A stretch of DNA of 64,000 nt from Pocillopora verrucosa. Taxonomy: Eukaryota > Cnidaria > Anthozoa > Scleractinia > Pocilloporidae. The stretch's first letter is position 1; every line of letters begins with the position of its first letter. Below the pieces are notes generated by a model. The model saw only the letters and a list, made by a program, of their open reading frames with translations, was not told the DNA's origin and did not search any database. The stretch covers positions 29,123,592 to 29,187,591 of the forward strand of contig NC_089314.1 of assembly GCF_036669915.1 (NCBI RefSeq), in the 5' to 3' direction. Made by a program: the position numbers and the translations under genes. Positions 47,005-57,880 of the stretch are shown one piece after another.

Positions 47005-49346
47005 TAGATCAGTTCGGGCCATAACCATTTCTGGATATCGGTTTCGAGCTTTGTGATTGGGTGAGATCAAAACCAAAACAAAGCAAATTTGGCCGAGAGG
47101 TGCTGGAAACAAGAAGAAGCTGGTTTTTTTTTTTTTTTTTTTTTTTCGTGGCGGACATGTTGTAATGCGGTAGTAAGCTGAAACAAAATTCGCTAATAAG
47201 GACTGGACTTAAGATACCATTAAAAATATTCGTTTATTTCAAACATTCAACATGCATGTCCTCGACATTCTCGCATTCTGGAAGAGTAAAGCGGATTCTT
47301 TCTAGCACAAATTCTTTGTAACGCTGTGGTCCTTCCACCAAGAGCGTCACAGGAATAAAAGCTCCTCCGCCAGCCTGTTTGTATCTGGAGAACTTCTGGG
47401 TAGAGCTTGGCCTCGATGTTACTGTCCGTTCTCCGTTGATTTCCCTATTTTGGGTTACAAGAAAACCAATTAAATAAGGTTGAACCAAATAACGCGCACT
47501 GATAACAATTGGGACGAGTGAGGTGTGAGATCGCGGAATCGGGACAATTTCATTTCTCTCCAGTATAGGTCGAGGAAAGACAATATCTTGCTTCTTTCCG
47601 ATTTTTAAATAGACATTATCAATTTCAGTCCATCAAGCCTTTACGAAAAAGTAACAGTAAAGCAAGAAAACAGTAACTTACCCTTCAATTCCTGGTTATT
47701 TTGCCACATCGAAGCAAAGCATGCAGCTGTATGTTTAGAAAGTGCTGAACCGTGCCGATCTGCTGCCCTTTGACATCTCCTAAAGAGTATGTCTTTCTCT
47801 GCGATTTGCTGAAAATCTGGACTTCTCGTAGAGCCTCTGGAATGCGTTCCATTTCTCGTGGAAGAAGACAAGCCAGTGCATGCGAGTCATACGTGTCGTC
47901 GTCTTCACTTTGAATAACAAGCGGTGTTCCACGTGGAGCTTTGATCTTAAAATTATGATACCTGGAAAATAAACGCCAATATATATATGAGTGGGATAAA
48001 ATAAAATCAAGTAGTCACAATCTATATTAAGACGAATACACATGATCGAATTCAATGCAAGAGAATCATACAAGATATTTTGCGCGCTATTGATCGATTC
48101 GCGGGAGAATCTAGGTCTCAGAACACTACAAATTCGGTCCTACAGCTTTTAGTCAGCAATAATATGTCCTTTACAATTACCCTTTGATTTGAACACCCTG
48201 TATAGAAAGTTTGTTTAGGTAATCACTGCAAAATGTGAAAGCTCGAGCGGTGTTTCCAGCGAGTTTCACAATTACAGACAAGTCCCTTGTGGTTTTAGAC
48301 GAAAATTTCACTCTCATCAGTTCGTGTAGTTAAACTCTAACCTTTGTTTCCGGAATGCTGTAATAAAGACACTTCGGCAAGGCTTTCCACCAATGTGATT
48401 TCTTTATTTTCATCTTCATGCCGCTCTTATCGCACATTTCCCGGATACGATACCTAAAGATGTGAGAGCTCAGTGAACGAATACCTCTTTGTTTTATGTT
48501 TGCCCGAAGGAGAACTTACTCGCTGGATAATCACATTTATGTGTTAGATCCGTGGTTTCCTGAAATTATTTTTTAGTGTGCATTCGCCTTGGCTGAATGA
48601 ATCTCTCTGATGTCAAGATCGACATTGATTCGAAATTTCATCCAGAGCTCCGATTTAAAAGATTCTTTGTTTGTAGCACTGACCCAGGTCCGTGGCAGAT
48701 TTGTGCCACAAAGACGACAAAGTGTCTCGAGATACTGAATGTGTTTATCCATGCTGTTGGCTTGATCTGAAATTCACAATGTAGGATTATAAAGGTCCGA
48801 TAAATAATTGTCCTTTTACTTTAAATTGGTCGGCCACAACGTATGGTTAAAATTTATGGTTTACACGATACTCCGATGGATCTGAACAAAGGAATCCGTC
48901 TGGTAGTTTGCACACTAACAGACTTTCAACATTCGTGCACTCGAGCAAAAACCTCGTGCACTCGATTGGAATTTTGACAAATTGGAAGCAAATTTATTCT
49001 AGTTTTTTAAAAGATTTTTTTTAGGAATAAAAAAAAATGTTGCATACCTGAAAACCTCAACTAAATAGAGGTTATTCCTCGATCGAGCCCTTCGCAACAT
49101 GGACCTCCACCCGACTTTTCATCTGAATTTTTCCTTCTCGTCATCGCGACCACCATCAGTTCTTTGCTTGTTGTGTGTAATTGCTTGTCTTCTGTAATTT
49201 TGCAAGGTTTCATGGGATATGGGTGGGGAACTAAGTCGCTAGGGCTCGAATAAAGTAATGAGTGAGTTTCCTCGATGTCCCACTACGACATCCATGTTGG
49301 TGACGTCATCAAGTATCCAGAAATGGTTATGGCCCGGACTGTAGAT
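47005..49346. mobile_element. 2.33-kb DNA transposon with 28-bp terminal inverted repeats and TAGAT target duplication
   Basis: The left end, from 47010, reads CAGTTCGGGCCATAACC and continues to 47037. The right end, 49314-49341, is its reverse complement with one mismatch in 28 positions. The 5-bp direct repeat TAGAT flanks both ends exactly (47005-47009 and 49342-49346), which is the mark of a cut-and-paste insertion. The interior (2332 bp including the ends) carries minus-strand coding segments and a 23-T run at 47124-47146. CAG-type ends fit hAT, and 5-bp duplications are reported for some hAT clades; Transib also makes 5 bp but has CAC ends. I recognise no transposase catalytic motif, so the element may be non-autonomous. 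Confidence 0.85.
47236..48752 (-). pseudogene. Multi-exon ORF set carried inside the transposon, unrecognised family
   Basis: Four minus-strand segments look coding. (1) 48752-48573: 59 codons with a zinc-finger-like ETLCRLCGTNLPRTW. (2) 48453-48342: between a TTTAG acceptor and a GTTAGA donor, with REMCDKSGMKMK, which resembles a second Cx2C motif whose second cysteine has become serine. (3) 47961-47682: between TTTCCAG and GTAAGT, with IKAPRGTPLVIQSEDDD and GDVKGQQIGTVQHFLN. (4) 47465-47236: after an AAAATAG acceptor, ending HVECLK with AATAAA overlapping the stop. The phases do not all join, and segment 3 has a TGA just before its donor, so either the gene is broken or my exon model is wrong. 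A zinc-binding N-terminal module of a transposase is possible. Function unknown. Confidence 0.4.
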
Positions 49347-50480
49347 TGTTGAACTGGTTGTGGTCATCTCTTGGTAAACATATGGTTTGGGATCTTTTTT
49401 AAAAGAAACTTTGTGGTCTTCATAATTTTGTACTTCATGGTGTACCATAAGGCTCAGTGTAGCCATTTGATTTTTTTTTAACCCTTAAAAAGGTTTCAGT
49501 TGTAGTCATATTGTTGCAGCTAGGATGGTATGGAGGACTTGGTCATTCTTGATAAACTTTGCTGAAAGATGTAGTTACTTGATAACCTTCAGATAATTTT
49601 TTCTGTTAAATTTTATCTCCAGTCATTGCATTACATGTGTCCAATTTCTGAGTAGTTTCTTACTTCGGACATCAAATTTTGTGAAGTATGTCTTATTACC
49701 ATAGAACCACGTAGCGAGGATATTTTAATTGGAGAATTGCTAGTTTTCCTCCTAATTTGTAGAATGGTAGCTTTTCCACCATTGAGAAGTAAATGGCACT
49801 GTCTTTTTGGCACTCTTCTTCGTAGGAGTGACCTCTTTCAATGAGATTTCTAGATTTCTAGAGATTTCAACAAATATAACAAGCTTCAGAAACACATCTA
49901 AGAGAGGAACTGGATAGACACATGATGATTTCTTTTGTTTGGTTTCTTTCGTAATCTAAGCTCAGATCAAAACATATGACTGTCGCAACCATGCCCAGTC
50001 ATGAGACCACCATGACTCATTAAATCTCAGTACTATAGTGTTGCTGCGTGCATTGCCATAATGTTCTTCAACTTTGGGCATTCAACCGATGGACATTAAT
50101 CTGGTTGACATCTTTATATGTGGGCTTAACGTGAAAAAGGGGAATTGAACCTAACGAAAAGACAAAAAAAAAAGGTATGTTTTCAAATTACTCGTATGAT
50201 ACTCGTATCAGTCGTAAACTAAAACAGTAATACAACAAAGTGCTATCAATCTAATGAAATGTTGCAAACTACATAACCAAAAAATCGCCTTTATAAAACT
50301 GGGCCTTAACGCCAATAACGAGATTAAAACGACAATGAACAATATAAATATACCAGTGCAGACTATGTTAAAGTACTAAAGTTTCGGTACAAAATTTACA
50401 AGAATCTTGGGGGCTGGTTTATAGCCCATTGTTCTTATCTAAATGGTGGGCGTTCGCTTGCATCTGATTCAATTTTGTCT
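49347..50480. other. Region right of the transposon with weak minus-strand ORFs
   Basis: Two minus-strand open stretches (49466-49347, starting MATLSLMVHHEVQNYEDHKV, and 49813-49631) look protein-like but match nothing I know. The first runs straight into the transposon's right end, so the insertion may have interrupted it. The remainder is AT-rich. Confidence 0.35.
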
Positions 50481-50654
50481 TTTAAATCTTGAATCAATTG
50501 AAAATACAGCAATACAACAAAATAACTGTTTGCATGCTTTCGCCCAATAATGGAAAACTAAACTAAGGAAAACAACGTTACAAAGGTACTCGCATATCAG
50601 TCCCGCTTGTACCAAAGGTTTAAGAAAACAAAAGGATAAAAGTTCATATACATA

Positions 50655-51181
50655 GACGACCTTGACGAACACATGGACAGCCCTCTACTGCATAAGTGAT
50701 ACAAAATTCATTATTTAGGCACGTTTCTGCGTTCGTTCAGGAACCCAGGCTAATGGAGGAGTTGCTTTCTTTCAAGAAATCCGTGACGCGTTTCTTTTTT
50801 AATGGCAAAGGACTGGATATACATTTGGCTGACCTTTTTTTGTTTAAATATCTTTCCTGCCCGCCGTTCTTTTGCTAAAGGAGTTCTTGAAGCCGTTGCA
50901 TTTACATCTTTCCGCGGAACACGAACTAACAGAAGTATAGCAAGGGCATTTGGATCATTGTTGGTCCGGCACATCGGTGCATGCACCCTGATATTTTTGT
51001 CTCCTTCTCCACACCTACAGCCATCGGGTTTACCATTACTGTTACGAGCGTCATTATTGCAGTTAAAGCATCTGCATCTTTTGGAGCATTGATGACCTTG
51101 ACGAACACACGGACAGCCCCCTGTTGCATTTATGATACAAAATTCATGCATCCTTGACTTGCATGTCATCCACAATGACAA
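50655..51181 (-). pseudogene. CXC (tesmin/CRC-like) cysteine-rich ORF, partly duplicated
   Basis: The minus-strand frame from 51181 encodes HEFCIINATGGCPCVRQG, then CSKRCRCFNCNN and CRCGEGDKN, a cysteine-rich CXC pattern known from zinc-binding DNA-contact modules in tesmin/LIN54 proteins and in several transposon ORFs. A second unit (CSAERCKCNGFKN) is found only after a frameshift near 50935. The segment at 51091-51147 is repeated at 50655-50711, where it encodes ITYAVEGCPCVRQG, so the array has been internally duplicated. It is probably part of a dead transposon, because it lies among others and is shifted. Confidence 0.55.
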
Positions 51182-51906
51182 ATTAAACTTCCACTTAGTA
51201 GCAGCTCTTCGTTATCCTTGACTTCAGCTAAACGCTTGCAAATAAGGCACAACAAAAGTTTCAGTTAGAAACCTATGCTTTGCCTGTGCTTTACTCAAAA
51301 ACTTACAAAGAACCGATTACAGGGACGCTAAAAGCACCTCAAAACATCATAAAAATTGGCAAATTACATGTTCAGTGAATAAGAAGCCTCACAAAGGCAT
51401 GCAATTATAACAGAACTTCCTTCTAAACGTGGCCAATCAATGCTTCATACGTAATGATATGGATAGATAATACATCATCAACCTGATTAATTAATTAAAT
51501 CCAAAAATGTTTTTAGTGCATTATTGTCGACTCTGGAAAATTTTCAGCGTGTGGGCATCTCAGTGACGGTTGTTCATCAACTCTTGGCAGTATTCTCTCT
51601 TTAGCTCTAGTTGTTAGCTTTTCTTGTAAGCCTTGTCAAGGCTTTCATTCTCCAGCTTTCCCACTCAAGTCTTCTGAAAGAGTATTTTTTCACTCTTGAG
51701 GAGTCTCCACTGTCATTGTCTCTATAGCAGCTTTCCTTGCTACTCATCGCGTCCATCACCAGTATTTTGGCCGCTATTCCCTTTTCATGCTGGTCGGCCC
51801 AGTTAACCAGTTGTAGGGCTATAGTGCGTCTCATTAGCTTCTAAATATATAAAGCAAAACAACAAGCATGAGAAAGGTATTCTAGGATTACCAATGGAAA
51901 ATATGA
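51182..51906. other. Spacer with one unrecognised minus-strand ORF
   Basis: An open frame of 75 codons (51834-51607, with RLEWESWRMKALTRLTRKAN) lies between the CXC ORF and the piggyBac repeats. It may be the N-terminal part of the CXC element, but nothing proves it. Confidence 0.3.
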
Positions 51907-53840
51907 TATAAATTATCAAAATACACCTTGCAGTTAATATTCTTGGGAAGAAGAATTTTCAATTCTAGATTTTGATGCTTAAACCTTTTGGTCTCGTGTA
52001 AAATCAACTGATAAACAGAAGTTCAAAGTAATTTAAAGAATTTCTGTCATTGTCTATTTCTACTCTCATACCTACCTCTTTGCTAAAATTTGTCTTGTGG
52101 GGGTTGTATAACAGATGTCCACGTCATATTGTCTGCACCCTTTAGGCGGTCTTTTCAAATTGTAACAACTGGCCACAGCCTATCTTTTTTGAGATAATTC
52201 ATGTGGGGGATCGAGGAGAAAAAAATTATCAAAATACAACATGCAGTTAATGTTCTTGGGAAGAAGAATTTCCAATTCAAGAAAAAGTGGTACACTAGTA
52301 TACCAGTTGTTAACACCTTTGTTGATATATGGCTCTGTTAGCTTCAAAACAACTCACAGAGCCAAATCTTTGCTTGCTGCTGGACCCTCTTTTCCACTGT
52401 AAATAGAAGTGCCAAGTACATAGCCAGATGCTGAACCTGCTATAACAAAACCTTTGATTATAAATCTGCCTCTGTTCAAAGGCAAAAATTGTCTAGAATG
52501 AACGTGGCCCTTGAATTTAATCGGTGCCTGGGCACAAGAGCATCTAAAAATGATCTTATTTTCCACAGATTATCTCTGTTAGGTTCAGTCCGATCTGGGG
52601 CATTGCAATTATTTGCAATTGAAGATATCTCAGAATATGAAGGCAGCAGTCTCATGACATGGCGTTAGAAAACAGTGGAGTTTTGGAGCCAATTTTGATG
52701 CTTAAACCTTTTGGTCTCATGTAAAATCAGCTGATAAACAGAAGTTCAAAGTAATTTAAAGAATTTCTGTCATTGTCTATTTTTACTCTCATATCAACCT
52801 CTTTGCTAAAATTTATGTCTTGTGGGGGTTGTATAACAGATGTCCACGTCATATTGAAGTAGTTTTGCTCCTCTTATCGCTGTTGTTAATTTCTCCCTCG
52901 CTTTCTTCTCCCTCTTCATCGCTATTTTCTTCTCTATTGCTTCAACTATAGAATCAAATGAGCCACCTCATTTCTTCTTCAGATCCTTCTCTATCAGTAA
53001 ATGCTTGTCTGCACCCTTTAGGCGGTCTTTTCAAATTGTAACAACTGGCCACAGCCTATCTTTTTTGAGATAAGGCATGAGGGGAATCGAGGAGAAAAAA
53101 ATTATCAAAATACACCATACAGTTATTATTCTTGGGAGGAAGAATTTCCAATTCTAGAAAAAGTGGTACACTAGTATACCAGTTGTTAACACCTTTGTTG
53201 ATATATGGCTCTGTTAGCTTCAAAACAACTCACGGAGCCAAATCTTTGCTTGCTGCTGGACCCTCTTTTCCACTGTAAATAGAAGTGCCAAGTACATAGC
53301 CAGATGCTGAACCTGCTATAACAAAACCTTTGATTTTAAATCTGCCTCTGTTCAAAGGCAAAAATTGTCTAGAATGAACGCGGCCCTTGAATTTAATCGG
53401 TGCCTGGGCACAAGAGCATCTAAAAAAGATCTTATTTTCCACAAATTATCACTGTCGGGCTCTGTCTGGTCTGGGGCATTGCATTTATTTACAATTGAAG
53501 ACATCTTAGAATATGAAGGCAGCAATCTCATGACATGGTGTTAGAAAACAGTGGAGTTTTGGAACTAATTTTGATGCTTAAACCTTTTGGTCTCATGTAA
53601 AATCAGCTGATAAACAGAAGTTCAAAGTAATTTAAAGAATATCTGTAATTGTCTATTTCTACTCTCATACCAACCTCTTTGCTAAAATTTATGTCTTGTA
53701 GGGGTTGTACAACAGATGTCCAAGTGATATTGGAGTAGTTTTGCTTCTTATCGCTGTTGTTAATTTCTCCCTCTTCATCGCTATTTTCTTCTCTATTACT
53801 GCCATTGATATCAGAAGGCCCTTCATTGTGCGAATCCACT
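51907..53840 (-). pseudogene. Tandemly duplicated piggyBac-like (PGBD) transposase fragments
   Basis: Three tandem units start at 51972, 52695 and 53571 (spacings 723 and 876 bp), preceded by a partial unit from 51907. Units 1 and 2 each encode on the minus strand a 70-codon piece (52566-52354 and 53442-53230): IKFKGRVHSRQFLPLNRGRF, IKGFVIAGSASGYVLG, SIYSGKEGPAASKDL. This matches the PGBD core, where the usual text is like KGF...DSxxGYxLxFxVYxGK. The aspartate expected before SxxGY, a catalytic residue in piggyBac, is glycine in both copies. Unit 3 (53839-53603) encodes the acidic N-terminal region (DINGSNREENSDEEGEINNS). Unit 1 lacks about 150 bp present in unit 2. Confidence 0.68.
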
Positions 53841-55509
53841 TGAGCGATTCACAGAAATTCTACTTCAAAGTAATTTAATTTAAGTAATTTCTACAAGAAA
53901 ATGCTGTGTAGCTTCTGCATAATCAACATTTCCTGTCTCATCTACACTCCACACACTCTCATCACCAGACTGAGCACTAGGTGCATCACTCCTGTCCAGA
54001 TTTTCCTGGATGACATTGACACTGTGAAAATTTTTGATAAATATCATTGCATCAAAAACTGTAACTTGAAAATTGTGATGATCATGTATACTCAACAGTA
54101 TGATGTAGAACTGAGCACAGTACCCATCTTTGCTCAAAAGGGGCTCAATTACAAAAGCCCTTGTGTGTATAGGGGTACCTGCACGCCATCGTGAGAACCC
54201 TTCTTCTTTAAAACGTATGAAACCCCAGCAACTTGCATACAAATAAGTACAACATGATTTAATAGAGAATGCTATATTTTGAACAATACTGTTACTCCAA
54301 ATTAGGAAAATGATGATTGTCATAATGAAACACCACAGGTACAACGTCTTCTGAGATATTATCTTGAGACAGGCTGTCAAAAGTAACTACAACACTGACA
54401 CTCATAACAAGATAATGAATTGTCAGTGAAGCTCCTATTGTTTTGGTCAAACAACTCCCTTCAAGAGTTTCCCCCAGTCACATCCACAAAACTTGATTGC
54501 AAGGAACCAACATGCACGCTTATTCAATGCGTGCACTTGTTTGATATTATGGCCTTCGAGGTGGGTGCTTATCGGGGAAAGGTGCCTATTAGAGCCGCCG
54601 GGTGCAAATTTGAGGAAATACAGTATCTTAGAATAATAATTGGGTCTGTTTCTTCCTGATATCATTACTTTTGATTGACAGCCCTTCGAATATCAGGCCA
54701 CAATTTGTTCATGGTCTTCGTTGAGTATTTCCTTACAATACAACCATTTTCTGCATAAGTACATTGTACTATATGCGGACTTTTAATAGACTTTCAAACT
54801 CACTTTCGCCAAAACTGCAAACTCGTGTTAACATAACCACCAATTCAGGCCCATTCTGCTATTAATTAATTGAAAACACCTAACGTTGAATAAGTGAAAT
54901 CCTTTCGGGATCAAGTGGGATCCTCTCGTACTTGTCATTTAAAGGGGGAATCATCTTGGCCAACATTTCCTCTTTTGTGAACACTATCCTGGCCAACCTG
55001 GTAGCATACCAAGTTTGCTCCTTCTGAGGTGCCTTTAGAGACACGAGCTGAACTCCATTGTAGCTTGGGTAAAGGAAGAGACAAAGTTTCTTAGCTATGA
55101 ATTAATGAAACAAAATATCAAACAATAAAGATTGCCAAGTTGGAATCCTCATCATCCCCGTCCACCTCAATAGACTCAACACACTGCAAAGGAATTAGCA
55201 GCTCATCGATGAAATTTTATTCATCACTTTCCTCACCATTTTGAAAGCTATAGGGCTGGTGTAGCCCTGGGTACTAGTTTCCAGCCGTCCTGCCACTGGT
55301 TAAGAAAATTATGCCTTGTTGATTTCAGAAATTTTCATATTCCCTAAACCAATTTCGACAAATTTCAAGTTACTGAAATTTTAAAAGGGTTTGTTTATTA
55401 TTTTTAGTATGTAAAGCGAAGTTTTAAGACTTCTTTTGGTTCAAACAAAACTACATTATAAAATAGCTACCTGCAAATCCCTGACTTTCTTTATTTTTCT
55501 GTTGTGATC
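53841..55509. other. Decayed sequence between piggyBac and THAP remnants
   Basis: A minus-strand open frame (54380-53880) ends with an acidic stretch (DAPSAQSGDESVWSVDETGN) resembling transposase N termini. It may be a further piggyBac-unit piece, in line with the acidic ORF next to it. A minus-strand frame at 54665-54447 (FAPGGSNRHLSPISTHLEGH) is unassigned. The rest is featureless. Confidence 0.35.
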
Positions 55510-56330
55510 TGTAGAAGGAAATCGATGTGTTCACAATTCTACTAACTGTTGATTGGGACACTTTCATTCTGAGTGCAAGGTCTTCCTCTGTAGTCCCTAT
55601 CTTAGGCGAACTTAAGTCATAAAACTCTCTACTTCCACAAGTGTTTTAGTAGCAGTGGTCCCGAAGAGGGTCTACATTTCTCTGCCTGTTTGTGGAGTCT
55701 AGGAGGCATTCTTCCACAGTTACACTTTCACTCTGTGTTTGAACATTGTTTGTTTCGCTGTCCTTTGTTGAGCACAAAGGCAAATAACTTTCACTAGACT
55801 TTTTGTTGCAAGAATCGATCTGTGGTTCCACGTTTTCTTTATCTATGTGATTATGCATTTCATTTCTTTCCATGGATGTTGACAAATTCAAAGGCTCCAT
55901 TTTTCTCTTTTTGCGGGGGATTTCATCTTGAATTCTTGGAGGCTTCCTCTTGTTATCTGTTAGGTTCAGTTAGATATCCCTTAAGATACAAGCTTGGCAT
56001 TGGATCCTCGTTCGTTGGTTTCCCAACTTTGAAATGGTTGGAGCAAACCTTTGTATCCTTAGTAATTTTGAAATCTTTCCTGGTGACGAGTCGTGACCAT
56101 TTACTGTACAGACTGTAGTTAGGGTATCAGTTAAAGCTTATTTTACTCTCCTTGCCTTCACATATGCACCTTTGATGATAAAAAGATTCTGTTTTTATTT
56201 ACACTGTCCTGTAATAGTATTTACTTTATCAAAGCTTACGTAACAACCACAAATTGCTGGTGTAATTACTTGTGCGGAAATCTGTGGTCGTTGTGGCATC
56301 CAAACACGGCCCAATGGTCTCCTTTTCCCA
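55510..56330 (-). pseudogene. THAP plus helix-turn-helix transposase remnant (ISL2EU-like)
   Basis: Minus-strand order: HWAVFGCHNDHRFPHK (about 56320-56273), then WSRLVTRKDF and KVCSNHFKVGKPTNEDPMPS (about 56097-55965). Together these fit the C2CH pattern of a THAP zinc finger, split by non-coding sequence. A basic stretch (PRKKRKMEP) and an acidic linker follow (55900-55650), then TTEEDLALRMKVSQSTVSRI (about 55600-55530), the helix-turn-helix found just before the DDE domain of ISL2EU/IS4EU-type transposases. Stops and frame changes between the parts, and absence of the DDE domain, mark it as dead. Confidence 0.6.
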
Positions 56331-56712
56331 TATCTAGGATTAAATATCTATGTATTCGCGAAATTTGTAAATGTTAACATTCCCAAACACCAAAAAAACT
56401 CAAAACGCTGATAAGGAAGCAGTATTCACACTTGAAAACCACCACCAAATGGTTGAATAGATTGTGCACACAGCTGTTTGCCCTGAGTGACCACATGATC
56501 TTACTGTTTTCCCATAAACACCAGAGCGCCCGCAAACATGGCAGGCATCGTGAATAGGGGCTATTCTCTTAAAATAGAAAGGAGAAGTGCAATAGAAGAT
56601 CTTAAGCTATAAGCACTGACCTTGTGTGGATTTAATTTAAGATATTCAGGAAACGTTTCATCATATAGCAACTTTTGAGTTAACTTAAGTATATTTAGTT
56701 CAACGTTCTTAT

Positions 56713-57105
56713 TCACTGGAAGTCTGCCAGTTCACCTTCGCAACGTCCTCTACTCCTGCAAACCTTCCTGTGACAAATCCTTTCTGCTGCTTCACAGAGG
56801 ACTGCCTTGAGGGGTATGTTGAAATCATACCTGTTTACTGGTTCAGTTTCCCGTTTCACTATTCCTTCTTTTATTTGGTCCTTGACGTCCTTTTCGTAGC
56901 CCTCAATAATTCCCTGGTTCTTAAGTCTCCTTACCAAGGTGCTTAATCTGCAAGGACTTCCATCTTCATTGTTCTGAAGTGGCTGGTGGTTTCCTCTCCA
57001 TCGGAGTCCAGTTTCACACCATATGGCTGACTCGTGATGTAACTGTTCCTTGAATTTAGCATAAACCTCTTGCTGGTCGCCCACTGACGAATCTGCTAGT
57101 CTCAA
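56713..57105 (-). pseudogene. BEL/Pao LTR-retrotransposon polyprotein fragment
   Basis: A 130-codon minus-strand frame contains GLRWRGNHQPLQNNE, LSTLVRRLKNQGIIEGY, KDQIKEGIVKRETEP and FNIPLKAVLCEA. These correspond to the stretch just ahead of the reverse transcriptase in BEL/Pao polyproteins (family reading: GLPW..NHPPLP.N, Y...I..Q...GIVE, YxPHxxV). The RT core that should follow is lost after a frameshift. No LTRs were found nearby. Confidence 0.68.
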
Positions 57106-57149
57106 TACTTCTAGCCTTCACAACTGTTGCTGTTTCTAGGAAAAGGAAA

Positions 57150-57880
57150 TCAAATGGCAAATTTCATGCATGCCTTTGAGATGACTCTCGGTACAGGACC
57201 ATGTGATTGGTTAAGATGGTATGTCGTGTAAATATACAACATGAACAGTATAACTGCTGGCCACAGTACCGGGCACCTCTCCTTCCCCCTCGCAGCAGCT
57301 CCTGTTGTTGTGAGCATGAGCTGGCAACTCTGCCACTGATTGTTGAGTTTTTGAAAAATCTGCTCGTCAAAGTCATCATAAAGTGCTAAGGCCTCATTGG
57401 CTAACGTATACACAATGTCTACATGCTTGTGGTCATCACACATGGCCTTGTACTTTTTGCTGTGGAGGCTGGTGTTAGGATTAGAGATTCTAGCACCTGC
57501 ACACAGGAAATGAACAAATGGCTTCTTCTATGTCATGTGAGAGAAATCCCCTAATTACCGGTCAGTGAGATGGATTTTACATCTGCTAAAAAGAAGCACG
57601 AGTTGATGGTGGAGAAACAGGTTACTCTTATGGCTACTAGATCAAACTTTGGTATCCACACCACCAGGACACCTGCACCAACCCCAGAAGAGCAAAAAAA
57701 AAGTTTTTTCAAGTATTTCTGGCTCTACAGTAAAACTAGCAGTCCTTTCCCTTGTCACACCATTTAATGACCAATATACTTGTAAAGAAATTGATAATGC
57801 ACTCAAGCCCCTACCTGATAGCTTCTTTAAAGAAGAGTGTATTGAGTCAGAGTACTCGAAGTTCCGGCAGCATTGTTAAC
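57150..57880. other. Two unrecognised open stretches on opposite strands
   Basis: On the minus strand about 57520-57150 is open (KYKAMCDDHKHVDIVYTLAN, YDDFDEQIFQKLNNQWQSC). On the plus strand 57570-57879 reads, across a frame change, KKKHELMVEKQVTLM, HTTRTPAPTPEEQKKSF and then YTCKEIDNALKPLPDSFF. Both look like genuine protein remains. I do not recognise the family of either, and they are probably transposon-derived. Confidence 0.3.

Noticed and set aside
47124-47146. Run of 23 T as a retrotransposon poly-A tail on the minus strand
   Set aside because: It lies inside the TIR element, not at a target duplication. The element's ends are those of a cut-and-paste transposon.
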